Below are positions 44,741 through 53,839 of a DNA stretch of 64,000 nucleotides, piece by piece. The notes below the pieces were generated by a model. The model saw nothing but the letters and a program-made list of their open reading frames with translations, searched no databases and was not told the DNA's origin. The position numbers were made by a program, and so were the translations under genes. Origin of the DNA: Bradyrhizobium sp. 200 (GTDB lineage: Bacteria; Pseudomonadota; Alphaproteobacteria; Rhizobiales; Xanthobacteraceae); the NCBI RefSeq assembly GCF_023100945.1, contig NZ_CP064689.1:4818001-4882000 (forward strand). Reading direction: 5' to 3'. How positions within the stretch are numbered: position 1 is the first letter of the stretch; each line of letters starts with the position of its first letter.

Positions 44741-46978
44741 GTGATCCCTTCCGTCCGCGCCGCCGCCTTGCGATCGACCGCACTGGCTACGAGTCTGGCG
44801 CTGGCCGTCGGACTGGCGGTCTTCCCTTGGGATGCCTGGGCCAAGCCGAAAGTTCCCCTGCCGAAGCCGCGCCCGATCGCCCGCACAGCCGTTCCCAAAT
44901 CCCCTGCACATACCAGCGCGCCCGCCGCTGCCCATGCTGCGGCTGCCCCTGCGGCACCGGCCGCGCCCGCTCCGCCGCCGCCGGTTCTCGCGCCCGCGAC
45001 CCGCCAGCATGCCGCCCTGCCGCCTGCGCGCAAGCAGGTGGCGCCGGCAGCGGTAGCCGCGACGTCCTCGACGTCGCAGGCCGACAAGGACGCACTGGAA
45101 AACGTCATCGAGCTGGTGCGCAAGCAGAAGCCCGGGGATGCAAACCAGGCGCAGGCCGCGATATCGGATCCGGTCGCCCGCAAGCTTGCGGAATGGCTGA
45201 TCCTGCGCAGCGACAACAATAATGCTTCCGTCGAGCGCTACCGCGCGTTTGTCTCGGCCAATCCGAGCTGGCCGTCGCAAACCTTCCTGCGCCGGCGCAT
45301 CGAGGCCGCCCTGTGGGACGACCGCCGCGACGACGCGACCGTCTGGTCGTGGTTCGAACATGAATCGCCGATTTCGGCCAAGGGCAAGTTCGCGCTGGCG
45401 AAGGCCATGATCGCGCGCGGCGATCGCAGCAATGCCGAACGGCTGGTCCGCGAGGCCTGGCGTCACGACGGCATGTCGGAAGACACCGAGACCGCGGCGC
45501 TCGACATGTTCGGCGCCTTGCTGACCGCGGGCGACCACAAGGCGCGGATGGATTCGCTGCTTTACGGCACGGAGCAGGAAGCCGGCGGCATGCGCGCCGC
45601 CAAGCGGCTCGGTTCAGGTCATGTCGCGCTGGCCAAGGCGCGGATCGCGGCCAATAAGAAATCCTCCAACCTCAAGACGCTGCTCGATGCAGTGCCACAG
45701 GAGCTGCACAGCGATCCCGGCTATATGTTCGCCAGGATCCAGTGGCTGCGCCGGGAAGAGAAATTCCACGAGGCCGCACGGCTCATGCTGGCCGTGCCGA
45801 AAGATCCGAACCGCCTGCACAATCTCAACGAATGGTGGATCGAGCGGCGCCTCTTGGCGCGCAAGATGCTGGACGTCGGCGAGCATCGCACCGCCTATCT
45901 GATTGCCCGGGACGCGGCGCTTCCCTCCCGCGACATCTACAAGACCGAGCAGGAATTCACGGCGGGCTGGATTGCACTGCGGTTCCTCAAGGATCCGGCA
46001 GTCGCCGCCCAGCACTTTGCGCGCATCGGCGTCGGCAGCGCCAATCCGACCGCGCTGGCGCGCGCCGGCTATTGGCAGGGCCGCGCGGCGGAAGCCGCGG
46101 GCCGCACGCAGGAAGCCCGCGCGGCTTACGGCCGCGCCGCCGAGCAATCGACCAGCTATTACGGCCAGTTGGCGCGCGCCAAGCTCGGCCTGCCGCAGCT
46201 CGCATTGAACGGCGTCCCGAGTGGCCGCGGCCGCGGGGTCGAACGGCTGGAGATCGTGCGCGCCGTGCAGCTACTCTATGAGCTCGACGAACGCGAGCTT
46301 GCGATCCCGATTTTTGCCGACATGGGCGAGAATGGCGATCCCGAAGCGCTGATCGGCCTCGGCGAACTCACCTCGCGCCACAGCGACGCCCGCGGCATGC
46401 TGCTGCTCGGCAAGGCCGCGCTCAACCGCGGACTGCCGTTCGACCATTACGCCTATCCCGTCACCGGTATCCCGTCGTTCAAGCAGATCGGCCCCGAGGT
46501 CGAGCCGAGCGTGGTCTATTCGATCGCGCGGCAGGAGAGCGCTTTCAATCCTGCCGTGGTCTCGCCGGCCCAGGCCTACGGGCTGATGCAGGTGACGCCG
46601 GACGCCGGGCGCTACGTCTGCAAGCGGGCCGGCGTCAGCTTCGACCTCAACCGGATGAAGACCGACTCGGTCTATAATGCGATGCTTGGCGCCGCCGAAC
46701 TTGGCGGGCTGCTCGAGGACTATCGCGGCTCCTACATCCTGACCTTCGCCGGCTACAATGCCGGCCGCGGCAGCGTCAAGAAATGGATCGAGCGCTACGG
46801 CGACCCGCGCGATCCCAAGGTCGACGCGGTCGATTGGGTCGAACAGATCCCGTTCTCGGAGACGCGCAACTACGTGCAGCGGATCATGGAGAACCTGCAG
46901 GTCTACCGCGCGCGCTTCGGCGGCGGGGCCAGGCTCCAGATCGAAGCCGACCTGCACCGCGGCGCCAGCGTCGAATAA
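44741..46978 (+). CDS. slt: Soluble lytic murein transglycosylase
   Basis: The 745-residue periplasmic enzyme has a signal sequence (about 1-35), an Ala/Pro-rich linker (about 40-110), a long superhelical region of TPR-like helices, and a C-terminal SLT domain with the catalytic glutamate in IARQESAFNP and the AYGLMQVTP motif. It cleaves peptidoglycan to 1,6-anhydro sugars. The GTG at 44741 with GAGGA is preferred; an in-frame TTG at 44711 would add 10 residues. Confidence 0.92.
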   Translation: MIPSVRAAALRSTALATSLALAVGLAVFPWDAWAKPKVPLPKPRPIARTAVPKSPAHTSAPAAAHAAAAPAAPAAPAPPPPVLAPATRQHAALPPARKQVAPAAVAATSSTSQADKDALENVIELVRKQKPGDANQAQAAISDPVARKLAEWLILRSDNNNASVERYRAFVSANPSWPSQTFLRRRIEAALWDDRRDDATVWSWFEHESPISAKGKFALAKAMIARGDRSNAERLVREAWRHDGMSEDTETAALDMFGALLTAGDHKARMDSLLYGTEQEAGGMRAAKRLGSGHVALAKARIAANKKSSNLKTLLDAVPQELHSDPGYMFARIQWLRREEKFHEAARLMLAVPKDPNRLHNLNEWWIERRLLARKMLDVGEHRTAYLIARDAALPSRDIYKTEQEFTAGWIALRFLKDPAVAAQHFARIGVGSANPTALARAGYWQGRAAEAAGRTQEARAAYGRAAEQSTSYYGQLARAKLGLPQLALNGVPSGRGRGVERLEIVRAVQLLYELDERELAIPIFADMGENGDPEALIGLGELTSRHSDARGMLLLGKAALNRGLPFDHYAYPVTGIPSFKQIGPEVEPSVVYSIARQESAFNPAVVSPAQAYGLMQVTPDAGRYVCKRAGVSFDLNRMKTDSVYNAMLGAAELGGLLEDYRGSYILTFAGYNAGRGSVKKWIERYGDPRDPKVDAVDWVEQIPFSETRNYVQRIMENLQVYRARFGGGARLQIEADLHRGASVE

Positions 46979-47112
46979 CGGCATTAATAGACTTTGCCTC
47001 AAGCATTCTGCGACTTCGCGGTGGCAACAGCGCGGCCAACGATCGCGTGACCCGACTCAGAACAAGCGTGGCTGTTGGATGCCATGTATCGGCGATTGCG
47101 GTATTTTATTGC

Positions 47113-48141
47113 CTACTCGAATGCAAATATCCGCTTCCAGTCCTTCTTCATGTCGACCACGGTCCACTTGTTCACCGCCGCGGCGTCCAGCGCTGCGTCG
47201 AGCTTGCCGAAATGCGAGTGTCGGTCATAGGCATATTCGCGCTCTGCATCGGTATGATGGACGATCAGGCCGAACCGCGCGCCACTGGCGCCGAGCGTCG
47301 CCCATTGCAGCATTTCGAGATCGCCGTCGGAATTGCCGAAGGCCGCAATCGGACGGCGGCCGATGTGCTCGTTGATGCCGATCGGCTTTCCCGTCTTGTC
47401 GTCGATGAAGTTGATTTCGGGCAGCCGGAAAAGCGTTGGCGCGCCGTCTTTCATCTCAAATCGAGTCTTGATCGACGATCCGATGACCTGCTCCGGCGGT
47501 ATTCCGTAGATTCGCTCGGTCCAGGGCCGCATGAACTCGATGCCGCCGCCTGACGCGATGAAGGTCTTGAAGCCATTGGCCCGGAGGTAGGCGAGCAATT
47601 CCAGCATCGGCTGGTAGACCAGCTCGGTATAGGGCCGCTTGAAGCGGTGATCTCGCGCGGTCGCGAGCCAGTCGGTGACGATTTTCTCGAATTCTGCCGT
47701 TGTCATGCCGGCATGTGTCACCGCGATGATTTCGACCAATCCCTTTTCCCCAGACGCAGCCAGCGCCTTCAGGTCGCCGTCCAGCACTGCTGCGAAAGGC
47801 TGCTTGGTCTTCCAGTCCGGATGCATCGGCGCCATAGCCTTGACCCGGTCAAGGGCGAAGGCCAGTTGGATATACATCGGTTGCTCGACCCAAAGCGTGC
47901 CGTCATTGTCGAAGGTCGCAATGCGCTGATCGACCGGTACGTAGTAAGGTCCGCCTTGCGTTGTGACGCGCGCGACAAAATCGAGGATTGAAGCCTTGGT
48001 GCCGCCGTCGTTCCAGGACGGCAGCGGATCGCGTTGTGCCTGTGCCACGGCCGAGGTGGAGCGGAGCAAGGCAGAGAGAAAGGGCAGCATCGCTAGCGAC
48101 GAGAGTAGGACGCGGCGGTCAAATCGCACGATCGGTTTCAT
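47113..48141 (-). CDS. Secreted HAD-family phosphatase-like protein
   Basis: The 342-residue protein has an N-terminal signal (RRVLLSSLAMLPFLSALL, ending AVAQ) and a HAD core with the nucleophile motif FDNDGTLWVEQP. The later GNSDGDLEM supplies the second acidic motif. Periplasmic HAD enzymes of this type are found near sulfatases in related genomes. The substrate is unknown; phosphatase activity is inferred from the fold only. Confidence 0.82.
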   Translation of the reverse strand: MKPIVRFDRRVLLSSLAMLPFLSALLRSTSAVAQAQRDPLPSWNDGGTKASILDFVARVTTQGGPYYVPVDQRIATFDNDGTLWVEQPMYIQLAFALDRVKAMAPMHPDWKTKQPFAAVLDGDLKALAASGEKGLVEIIAVTHAGMTTAEFEKIVTDWLATARDHRFKRPYTELVYQPMLELLAYLRANGFKTFIASGGGIEFMRPWTERIYGIPPEQVIGSSIKTRFEMKDGAPTLFRLPEINFIDDKTGKPIGINEHIGRRPIAAFGNSDGDLEMLQWATLGASGARFGLIVHHTDAEREYAYDRHSHFGKLDAALDAAAVNKWTVVDMKKDWKRIFAFE

Positions 48142-48216
48142 GGTCGACCTCGTCAGGGTTCGTAACCCAGCCAGTTTTCAATACTCGGCGCAAAGGGCTA
48201 TGCATGGCTCACAGTC

Positions 48217-49005
48217 TCAGTAGCAGGGCGGGTAAGGATAGTAGCCGCAGGTAGCGCCATAATAGGGATAGGTGCTGGCTGCCGCCGCACCCAGCGCAGC
48301 CCCGCCCACCGCGGCGGCACCGACCGCTGCAGCGCCGTAGCCTCCGCGATACCAGGCACCGCGCGCGACGTAGGGACGACGCCATGCACCGGCCGCGCCG
48401 ACACCCCCTACCCGTGCGTAGCCGCCGTGGAAGCCCGCAGCGTGGAAGCCGCCCATGCCGCCAGCATGGAAGCCGCCACCGTGGAAGCCGCCGAAACCGA
48501 AGCGGTCGATGAAGACTGCCGCCGGCCCGTCGCCGCCGGCCAGATCGCCTTCGAGCACATCCACGTCAAAGGTCAGCCGGTCGCCCTCGAGCTTTGCCGT
48601 CTTCAGCACCACGACGGCATCGCGGATTCTCGACCCGTCCGTGCTGAACACCGAGACGGTGGCGTTCGGCGGATCCTTGGTAAAGCTCTCATCGCTGGCA
48701 TTGCTTGGCGACCATTCCTCCAGCAGGTTGGCCGTGAGCGAATGCCCTGCCGCCCGCACCGGGCGGTCCGCGAAAACGATCGAGTTGGGCGCCACGCCGG
48801 AGAGTGTCAGCTTCCCGCCCTGCAGGCTGGCGCTGCGGGCGTTCATGACGATCAAGGACGGCACAATCTCCGGCTTGGCCTGGCCGATCGTCTTCTGCAG
48901 CGGCTCGTGCTGCGGCGTCGAAGGTGTGGTCTGGGCCAGCGCCGGTGCCGTCCCGCAGAGCAGGAGGGCGATAATCATGCAACCAGTTCGGCTCTTGATG
49001 GTCAT
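48217..49005 (-). CDS. Secreted glycine/histidine-rich protein of unknown function
   Basis: The 262-residue protein has a signal peptide (ending ALAQ), a central region of about 130 residues without recognised family, and a Gly/Ala/His/Tyr-rich C-terminal third (repeats like FHGGGFHAGGMGG and GYGAAAVGAAAVGGAAL). It ends YPYYGATCGYYPYPPCY. The low-complexity end suggests an envelope or surface role. It lies between the HAD protein and the sulfatases on the same strand. Confidence 0.7.
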   Translation of the reverse strand: MTIKSRTGCMIIALLLCGTAPALAQTTPSTPQHEPLQKTIGQAKPEIVPSLIVMNARSASLQGGKLTLSGVAPNSIVFADRPVRAAGHSLTANLLEEWSPSNASDESFTKDPPNATVSVFSTDGSRIRDAVVVLKTAKLEGDRLTFDVDVLEGDLAGGDGPAAVFIDRFGFGGFHGGGFHAGGMGGFHAAGFHGGYARVGGVGAAGAWRRPYVARGAWYRGGYGAAAVGAAAVGGAALGAAAASTYPYYGATCGYYPYPPCY

Positions 49006-49080
49006 GATGGACTCCTTTGAATTTCGCTATTCGCTTCCAATTAGAAACCCGCTGAATTCAATTGCTGGACGGTGGATTCC

Positions 49081-50655
49081 TTAGCTTTTCCATCGCCTGT
49101 TCGACGGAGAATGAACCCGGTCTCTGTCTTGGTGGAAATTGCTGGAAACTCGTGAGGTGTTGCCCACGATCGCCTGCACGGGCACGAGCACAAAGGCGTG
49201 CTCGACGAACCACCTGACATAGTCGCCGGCTTCATGCTGGGCCCGCTCGAACGGGTCGGATCGGAGGTTGAACAGCGACGGCAAGCGAAGCTGGATCATC
49301 GGCTGCGCCCAGACATCGAACCCATGGGCCTTCTGTTCCATGAATACCGCCTTCCATTGGTCGTAACGAAGACCGGCGAGATTGCCGTCGTCAGTCCAGT
49401 AGAAGAATTCGCGGCGCTTGTTGGCGCCCTTGCGGGCGAGAAGGTCGCGCTGGTCATAGCCGTCGAGGTGGACCTTGAAGTTCTTTCCGGAGGCATCGTA
49501 ACCCACCAGCAGCTTTGTCTTGATGTCGGGCTCGCCCGCTGCCGCGACCAGCGTCGTCGCCCAGTCCTCCGCCGAAAAGACATCGTTGATTTCGGTTCGC
49601 GCCGGCACCAGTCCGGGCCAACGCACCATCGCCGGGACCCGATAGCCGCCTTCCCAGTTGGTGTTCTTCTCGCCCTTGAATGGCGTGGTGCCGCCATCGG
49701 GCCAGGAGAATGTTTCCGCACCGTTATCGGTCGTGTAGATCACGATCGTGTTGTTGGCGATGCCGAGGTCGTCGAGCTGTTTCAGCAATTGTCCGACTTG
49801 CCCGTCATGCTCCACCATGCCGTCGGGATAGATGCCAAGACCGGTTTTTCCCTGCGACTCAGCCTTGAGGCGAGTCCAGATGTGCATGCGGCTCGAATTG
49901 AACCACACAAAGAATGGCTTCTTGTCGCGATTGGCACGGTCGATGAAGTTCATCGAGGCGGTGAGAAATTCCTCGTCGACGGTCTCCATGCGCTTCTTGG
50001 TGAGCGGTCCGGTATCCTCGCACTTTTGCTTGCCCCATGGGCCGAAGCGCGGATCGTCACCCGGCGTGTCGACGGTGGTCGCTGTGCATTTCATGACGCC
50101 ACGCGGACCAAACTGCGCCCTGAATGCCGGATTTTTCGGATAGTCCGGATGTTCCGGCTCATCCTCGGCATTCAAGTGATAGAGGTTGCCGAAGAACTCG
50201 TCGAAACCGTGCACCGTGGGCAAAAATTCGTTGCGATCCCCGAGATGATTCTTGCCGAATTGCCCTGTCGCATAGCCTTGCGGCTTGAGCAGGTCGGCAA
50301 TGGTCGGGTCCTTTCCAGACAGGCCTTCCTTCGCTCCCGGCAGGCCCACCTTCAAGAGTCCCGTCCGCAATGGACTCTGGCCGGTGATGAACGCCGCGCG
50401 GCCTGCGGTGCAGGATTGCTGTCCATAATAGTCGGTGAAGATCGCGCCTTCGTTCGCAATGCGGTCGATGTTGGGCGTGCGGTAGCCCATCATCCCGCGA
50501 TTGTAGGCGCTGATGTTCCAGTAGCCGATGTCATCGCCCATGATGACGAGGATGTTGGGCTTCTGTTGTTGTTGCGCGCACAACGGCGAGACCAGCGCCG
50601 TCGCGGCAGCGAGCGATGTGAGAAGACCGACGCAAGCGTTCCTGATGATGCTCAT
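49081..50655 (-). CDS. Secreted sulfatase 1, with a frameshift near its C-terminus
   Basis: The 524-residue protein has a signal peptide (about 1-27), the sulfatase start PNILVIMGDDIGYWN, and the formylglycine motif SCTAGRAAF with C82 as the residue to be converted. The final 25 codons do not fit the family: in the other frame, from about 49160 down to a stop at 49058, the sequence reads HLTSFQQFPPRQRPGSFSVE and then EQAMEKL, as expected of the normal end. A single-base deletion near 49161-49165 therefore seems to have shifted the frame. The catalytic domain is intact. Start 50655 has GGGAGG upstream. It follows sulfatase 2 in the FGE operon. Confidence 0.87.
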   Translation of the reverse strand: MSIIRNACVGLLTSLAAATALVSPLCAQQQQKPNILVIMGDDIGYWNISAYNRGMMGYRTPNIDRIANEGAIFTDYYGQQSCTAGRAAFITGQSPLRTGLLKVGLPGAKEGLSGKDPTIADLLKPQGYATGQFGKNHLGDRNEFLPTVHGFDEFFGNLYHLNAEDEPEHPDYPKNPAFRAQFGPRGVMKCTATTVDTPGDDPRFGPWGKQKCEDTGPLTKKRMETVDEEFLTASMNFIDRANRDKKPFFVWFNSSRMHIWTRLKAESQGKTGLGIYPDGMVEHDGQVGQLLKQLDDLGIANNTIVIYTTDNGAETFSWPDGGTTPFKGEKNTNWEGGYRVPAMVRWPGLVPARTEINDVFSAEDWATTLVAAAGEPDIKTKLLVGYDASGKNFKVHLDGYDQRDLLARKGANKRREFFYWTDDGNLAGLRYDQWKAVFMEQKAHGFDVWAQPMIQLRLPSLFNLRSDPFERAQHEAGDYVRWFVEHAFVLVPVQAIVGNTSRVSSNFHQDRDRVHSPSNRRWKS

Positions 50656-50758
50656 GATGAGTAACCTCCCGATTCGCTCAGCGCATTCATCGCTCACCTG
50701 TCGTAGGCGGACGTCCGTGGGGGCGCCCGCCTGGTCACATCATGCTCGTCTCATGCGG

Positions 50759-52540
50759 CTAGTCGCTCCCGTGTCTCCTGTTCTTGACCTGCTCCAGGAT
50801 GCCAGAGAGGTTGTAGGTCTCAGGGGCCTGCAGCGGCGGGAACTTCTCGTATGTCAGCAGGTGTTCCAGCCACAACCGCTGGCCGATTGGCAGCATGTTC
50901 CAGTCGTACTGGAAGGCGGTCGCCGGCGCGCCGAGCGCACCGCCCATGCTCATGGCCGACTTTTGGTCGATGCCGACTGACTGCTCGAAGGGATCACGCT
51001 TGATGTTCTGGACCAAGGTGAAGTGGAAGGGGACCAGCGGCATGATCCACCCGGCCGGTCCGGGCTGCGACATGGTGTAGTACATCTTCCAGTTCTTGTA
51101 GCGCACCGCCGATGGCGTCGAGCCCGAGAAATAGAAGAAGTAGTCCCGCGCCGACTTCGTTGACTTGCCTTCGAGATAGTCGCGCTGGTCGACGCCGTCG
51201 AGCGTGGTCTTGACGATGCCGGGGTACCGCCCCGCCTCGATCTGCTGCTTCAGCTCGTCGCCCTTCGGCCCGCCGGCGACGTCCACCAACGTGGGGACCC
51301 AGTCGAGCGCGGCGAACAACTGGTTATGCACCGTGCCGGGCTTGATGACGCCCGGCCATTTGATCACCATCGGCGCGCGGTAGCCGCCTTCCCAGGCCTC
51401 ACCCTTCTGGCCCTTGAACGGGGTCACGCCGCCGTCCGGGAAGGAGATCGCCTCGGCACCATTGTCGGTGGTGAACACAACGATCGTATTGTTGGCCTGA
51501 CCCATGTCGTCCAGTTTCTTGAGGACGAGACCGATGTTGTCGTCCATCTGCTTCATGCCGGCTTCGTTGGTGCCCCAGTCCTTGCCGCCGCGCTCGCCCA
51601 GCATGGCTTCGTACTTCGGCGGCAGGACGGTGACGACGTGCATGCGCGCCGGGTTGTACCAGACGAAGAACGGCTTGTTGGTTTTCTTCGGGTCGTTGCG
51701 GTCGAGGAAGTCGATGACCTTCTCGGAGATCTCTTCGTCCACCGTCCTCGAGCGTTCCAGCGTCAGTGGCCCCTCGTCAGCGCACATCTGGTTCTTGCTC
51801 GTGCCGTCCGAGGACTTGCACGACAGGACATTGCGCGGGGGCGTGAGACACAACGTGGTCTTGGGATCGACGGCACCAGGCACCTCCGGCACGCCGGGAA
51901 TCGGCGTGTTCCTGCAAGGCGGTGCAACAGTCTGCTGGAGCGGCGTCTTGTTGATGTCGGGGAAACTCACACCCTGCATTGCATCAAGGTGATAAAGATA
52001 GCCCCAGTATTCCTGGAAGCCGTGCGCGGTCGGCAGGGAATCGGTGTGGTCGCCGAGATGGTTCTTGCCGAATTCACCCGTGTTGTAGCCGAGATCAATC
52101 AGGAACTTGGCGATCGTCGGCGTGCCGGGCCGCAGGTAGGACGGGCTTCCAGGAAGCTGTGGCGGGATCATGCCGGTACGCAGCGGATACATGCCGGTGA
52201 AGAAGGCGTTGCGGCCGGAGGTGCAGCTCTGCATGGCCACATAGTCAGTGAACATCGCGCCTTCCTGCCCGATACGATCGATATTCGGCGTTTCGCCGAC
52301 CATCAGGCCGCGATGGTAGATGCTCGGCTGCATCCAGCCGATGTCATCGCCCATGATGAAAATGATATTGGGTTTCTGGGTCGGCTGCTGAGCTGCTGCC
52401 GGTGTGCTGGCCGGGCCGGCCAGCGGCATCATCATCGTCGCGCTCAGCAGGAAAGCGCCTGAACGCTTAAGCAAGCCACGTGTCTTGCGTGGCGGCGTTG
52501 CAATAAATGGCGGCTTGGCAGCGAATATGGTACTCAACAT
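50759..52540 (-). CDS. Secreted sulfatase 2
   Basis: The 593-residue protein has a long signal peptide (about 1-50), PNIIFIMGDDIGWMQPS, and the formylglycine site QSCTSGRNAFF with C106. The third position of the usual C-x-(P/A)-x-R box is serine here, a variant still close to the site recognised by FGE. Calcium-ligand segments FTTDNGAEAISFPDGG are present. It lies between FGE and sulfatase 1; their shared strand and spacing indicate an operon. Substrates cannot be told, but arylsulfatase-like function is likely. Confidence 0.88.
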   Translation of the reverse strand: MLSTIFAAKPPFIATPPRKTRGLLKRSGAFLLSATMMMPLAGPASTPAAAQQPTQKPNIIFIMGDDIGWMQPSIYHRGLMVGETPNIDRIGQEGAMFTDYVAMQSCTSGRNAFFTGMYPLRTGMIPPQLPGSPSYLRPGTPTIAKFLIDLGYNTGEFGKNHLGDHTDSLPTAHGFQEYWGYLYHLDAMQGVSFPDINKTPLQQTVAPPCRNTPIPGVPEVPGAVDPKTTLCLTPPRNVLSCKSSDGTSKNQMCADEGPLTLERSRTVDEEISEKVIDFLDRNDPKKTNKPFFVWYNPARMHVVTVLPPKYEAMLGERGGKDWGTNEAGMKQMDDNIGLVLKKLDDMGQANNTIVVFTTDNGAEAISFPDGGVTPFKGQKGEAWEGGYRAPMVIKWPGVIKPGTVHNQLFAALDWVPTLVDVAGGPKGDELKQQIEAGRYPGIVKTTLDGVDQRDYLEGKSTKSARDYFFYFSGSTPSAVRYKNWKMYYTMSQPGPAGWIMPLVPFHFTLVQNIKRDPFEQSVGIDQKSAMSMGGALGAPATAFQYDWNMLPIGQRLWLEHLLTYEKFPPLQAPETYNLSGILEQVKNRRHGSD

Positions 52541-52557
52541 AGCTTCGCTCTCCCTTT

Positions 52558-53556
52558 TTATGATGCGTCGGTGGCTCCTCGCCTGATGCACCGAAAGCCA
52601 AGATGACTGGTGGAAGTATCGACCGGCTCCGCATGGCGCGCAGCCGGCCGGTAGCGCCGGCAGTAGTTCGGCGCGCACAAATGCGAGCCGCCTTTGATGA
52701 CCTTCTGTGGAATCTTGACGTTGGTCGTTCGAGGGTCGTAGCTGCCATCCTCGCGGCCGCCGCGCGGGTTCTTCGGAATGCAGCAAGCCTTCGCCGCATC
52801 CGCCTGATGCTTTGGCGAATACCAGTCGGCCGTCCATTCCCAGACATTGCCGATCATGTCGTAAAGTCCGTAGCCGTTCGGCGGGAATGCACTGACCGGC
52901 GAGGTACGTTCGAAGCCGTCGGCATTGGCGTTCTGGTGCGGAAAACCACCCTGCCAGGTATTGGCCATATGACGGCCGGCCGGCGTGAACTCATCGCCCC
53001 ACGCAAATTCGGCGTCCGCGAGCCCGCCGCGCGCCGCAAATTCCCACTCCGCTTCGGTTGGCAAATCCTTGCCGGCCCACTGCGCGTAAGCGGCTGCATC
53101 GCTGAAGGCCACATGCACGACCGGATGATCGTCCAGCCCACGGATGCTGCTTCCGGGTCCGTAGGGATGCCGCCAATTCGCGCCCTTGGCGAAGGTCCAC
53201 CACTGGCTGAAGTCCCGGAGACTGACCGGATATGCGGGCGGAGAGAACATCAGGGAGCCCGCGTAGATCATATGCGGGAGGATTCCCGGATAGTCCTTGG
53301 GGTCAGGTGTGATTTCAGCGACGGTGACGTGTTTGGTAGCTCTTACGAATTCCCTGAACTGACCGTTCGTCACGGGATGGCGGTCCATCCAGAAGCCGTT
53401 CACGGTGACGCGGTGCGCCGGAGCTTCTTCGGGATAATGCCTATCCGAGCCCATACGGAACGTGCCACCGGGTATCCAGATCATCCCGCCAGGCTGCGAG
53501 GAATAGTCATCAACCGTGTCGGCCTTAGCAGTGGAGGCAGAGAAGAGCGCCGTCAT
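52558..53556 (-). CDS. Formylglycine-generating enzyme (sulfatase-modifying factor)
   Basis: The 332-residue SUMF1-family protein has MIWIPGGTFRMGSD at the start of the domain, LPTEAEWEFAARGG, and the copper-binding redox cysteines in HLCAPNYCRRYRPAAR (C294 and C299). It oxidises the active-site cysteine of sulfatases to formylglycine. A short signal-like N-terminus (TALFSASTAKAD) is less hydrophobic than usual. It is 17 nt upstream of sulfatase 2, so the enzyme and its two substrates are made together. A run of seven cytosines (plus strand) lies just before its start. Confidence 0.92.
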   Translation of the reverse strand: MTALFSASTAKADTVDDYSSQPGGMIWIPGGTFRMGSDRHYPEEAPAHRVTVNGFWMDRHPVTNGQFREFVRATKHVTVAEITPDPKDYPGILPHMIYAGSLMFSPPAYPVSLRDFSQWWTFAKGANWRHPYGPGSSIRGLDDHPVVHVAFSDAAAYAQWAGKDLPTEAEWEFAARGGLADAEFAWGDEFTPAGRHMANTWQGGFPHQNANADGFERTSPVSAFPPNGYGLYDMIGNVWEWTADWYSPKHQADAAKACCIPKNPRGGREDGSYDPRTTNVKIPQKVIKGGSHLCAPNYCRRYRPAARHAEPVDTSTSHLGFRCIRRGATDAS

Positions 53557-53653
53557 GTTATATGCACCCCCCCGGTGATCATCGCGGGATGGTGGTCAAG
53601 GACCACTCCTGCGAGCATGAGCGTGATTTCACCCGCAGGGGAAATCGGCGATC

Positions 53654-53690
53654 TTGATCTAAATCAATCGGCGACCTTGATCTAAATCAA
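53654..53690. promoter_or_regulatory. Two tandem FNR/FixK-like boxes
   Basis: TTGATCTAAATCAA occurs at 53654-53667 and again at 53677-53690, within two 23-bp tandem units that differ by one base. It matches the TTGAT-N4-ATCAA consensus of FNR/FixK regulators. The boxes lie about 100 nt before the FGE start (minus) and 150 nt before the channel gene (plus), so either or both could be controlled by oxygen. Confidence 0.7.
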
Positions 53691-53839
53691 TGAGTCCGAT
53701 TGCGACCATTCCTTTCAAACGCGCAGACGTAGTTGGACCATTCAAGTTTGTAGCGGGCTGTGGCCAAACAACCACAGGCTTCAGATGTCGATTCTGATCT
53801 ACTTGGCTTGGTACTGGCGCGCTTTTTTGGAGGTTTGAG

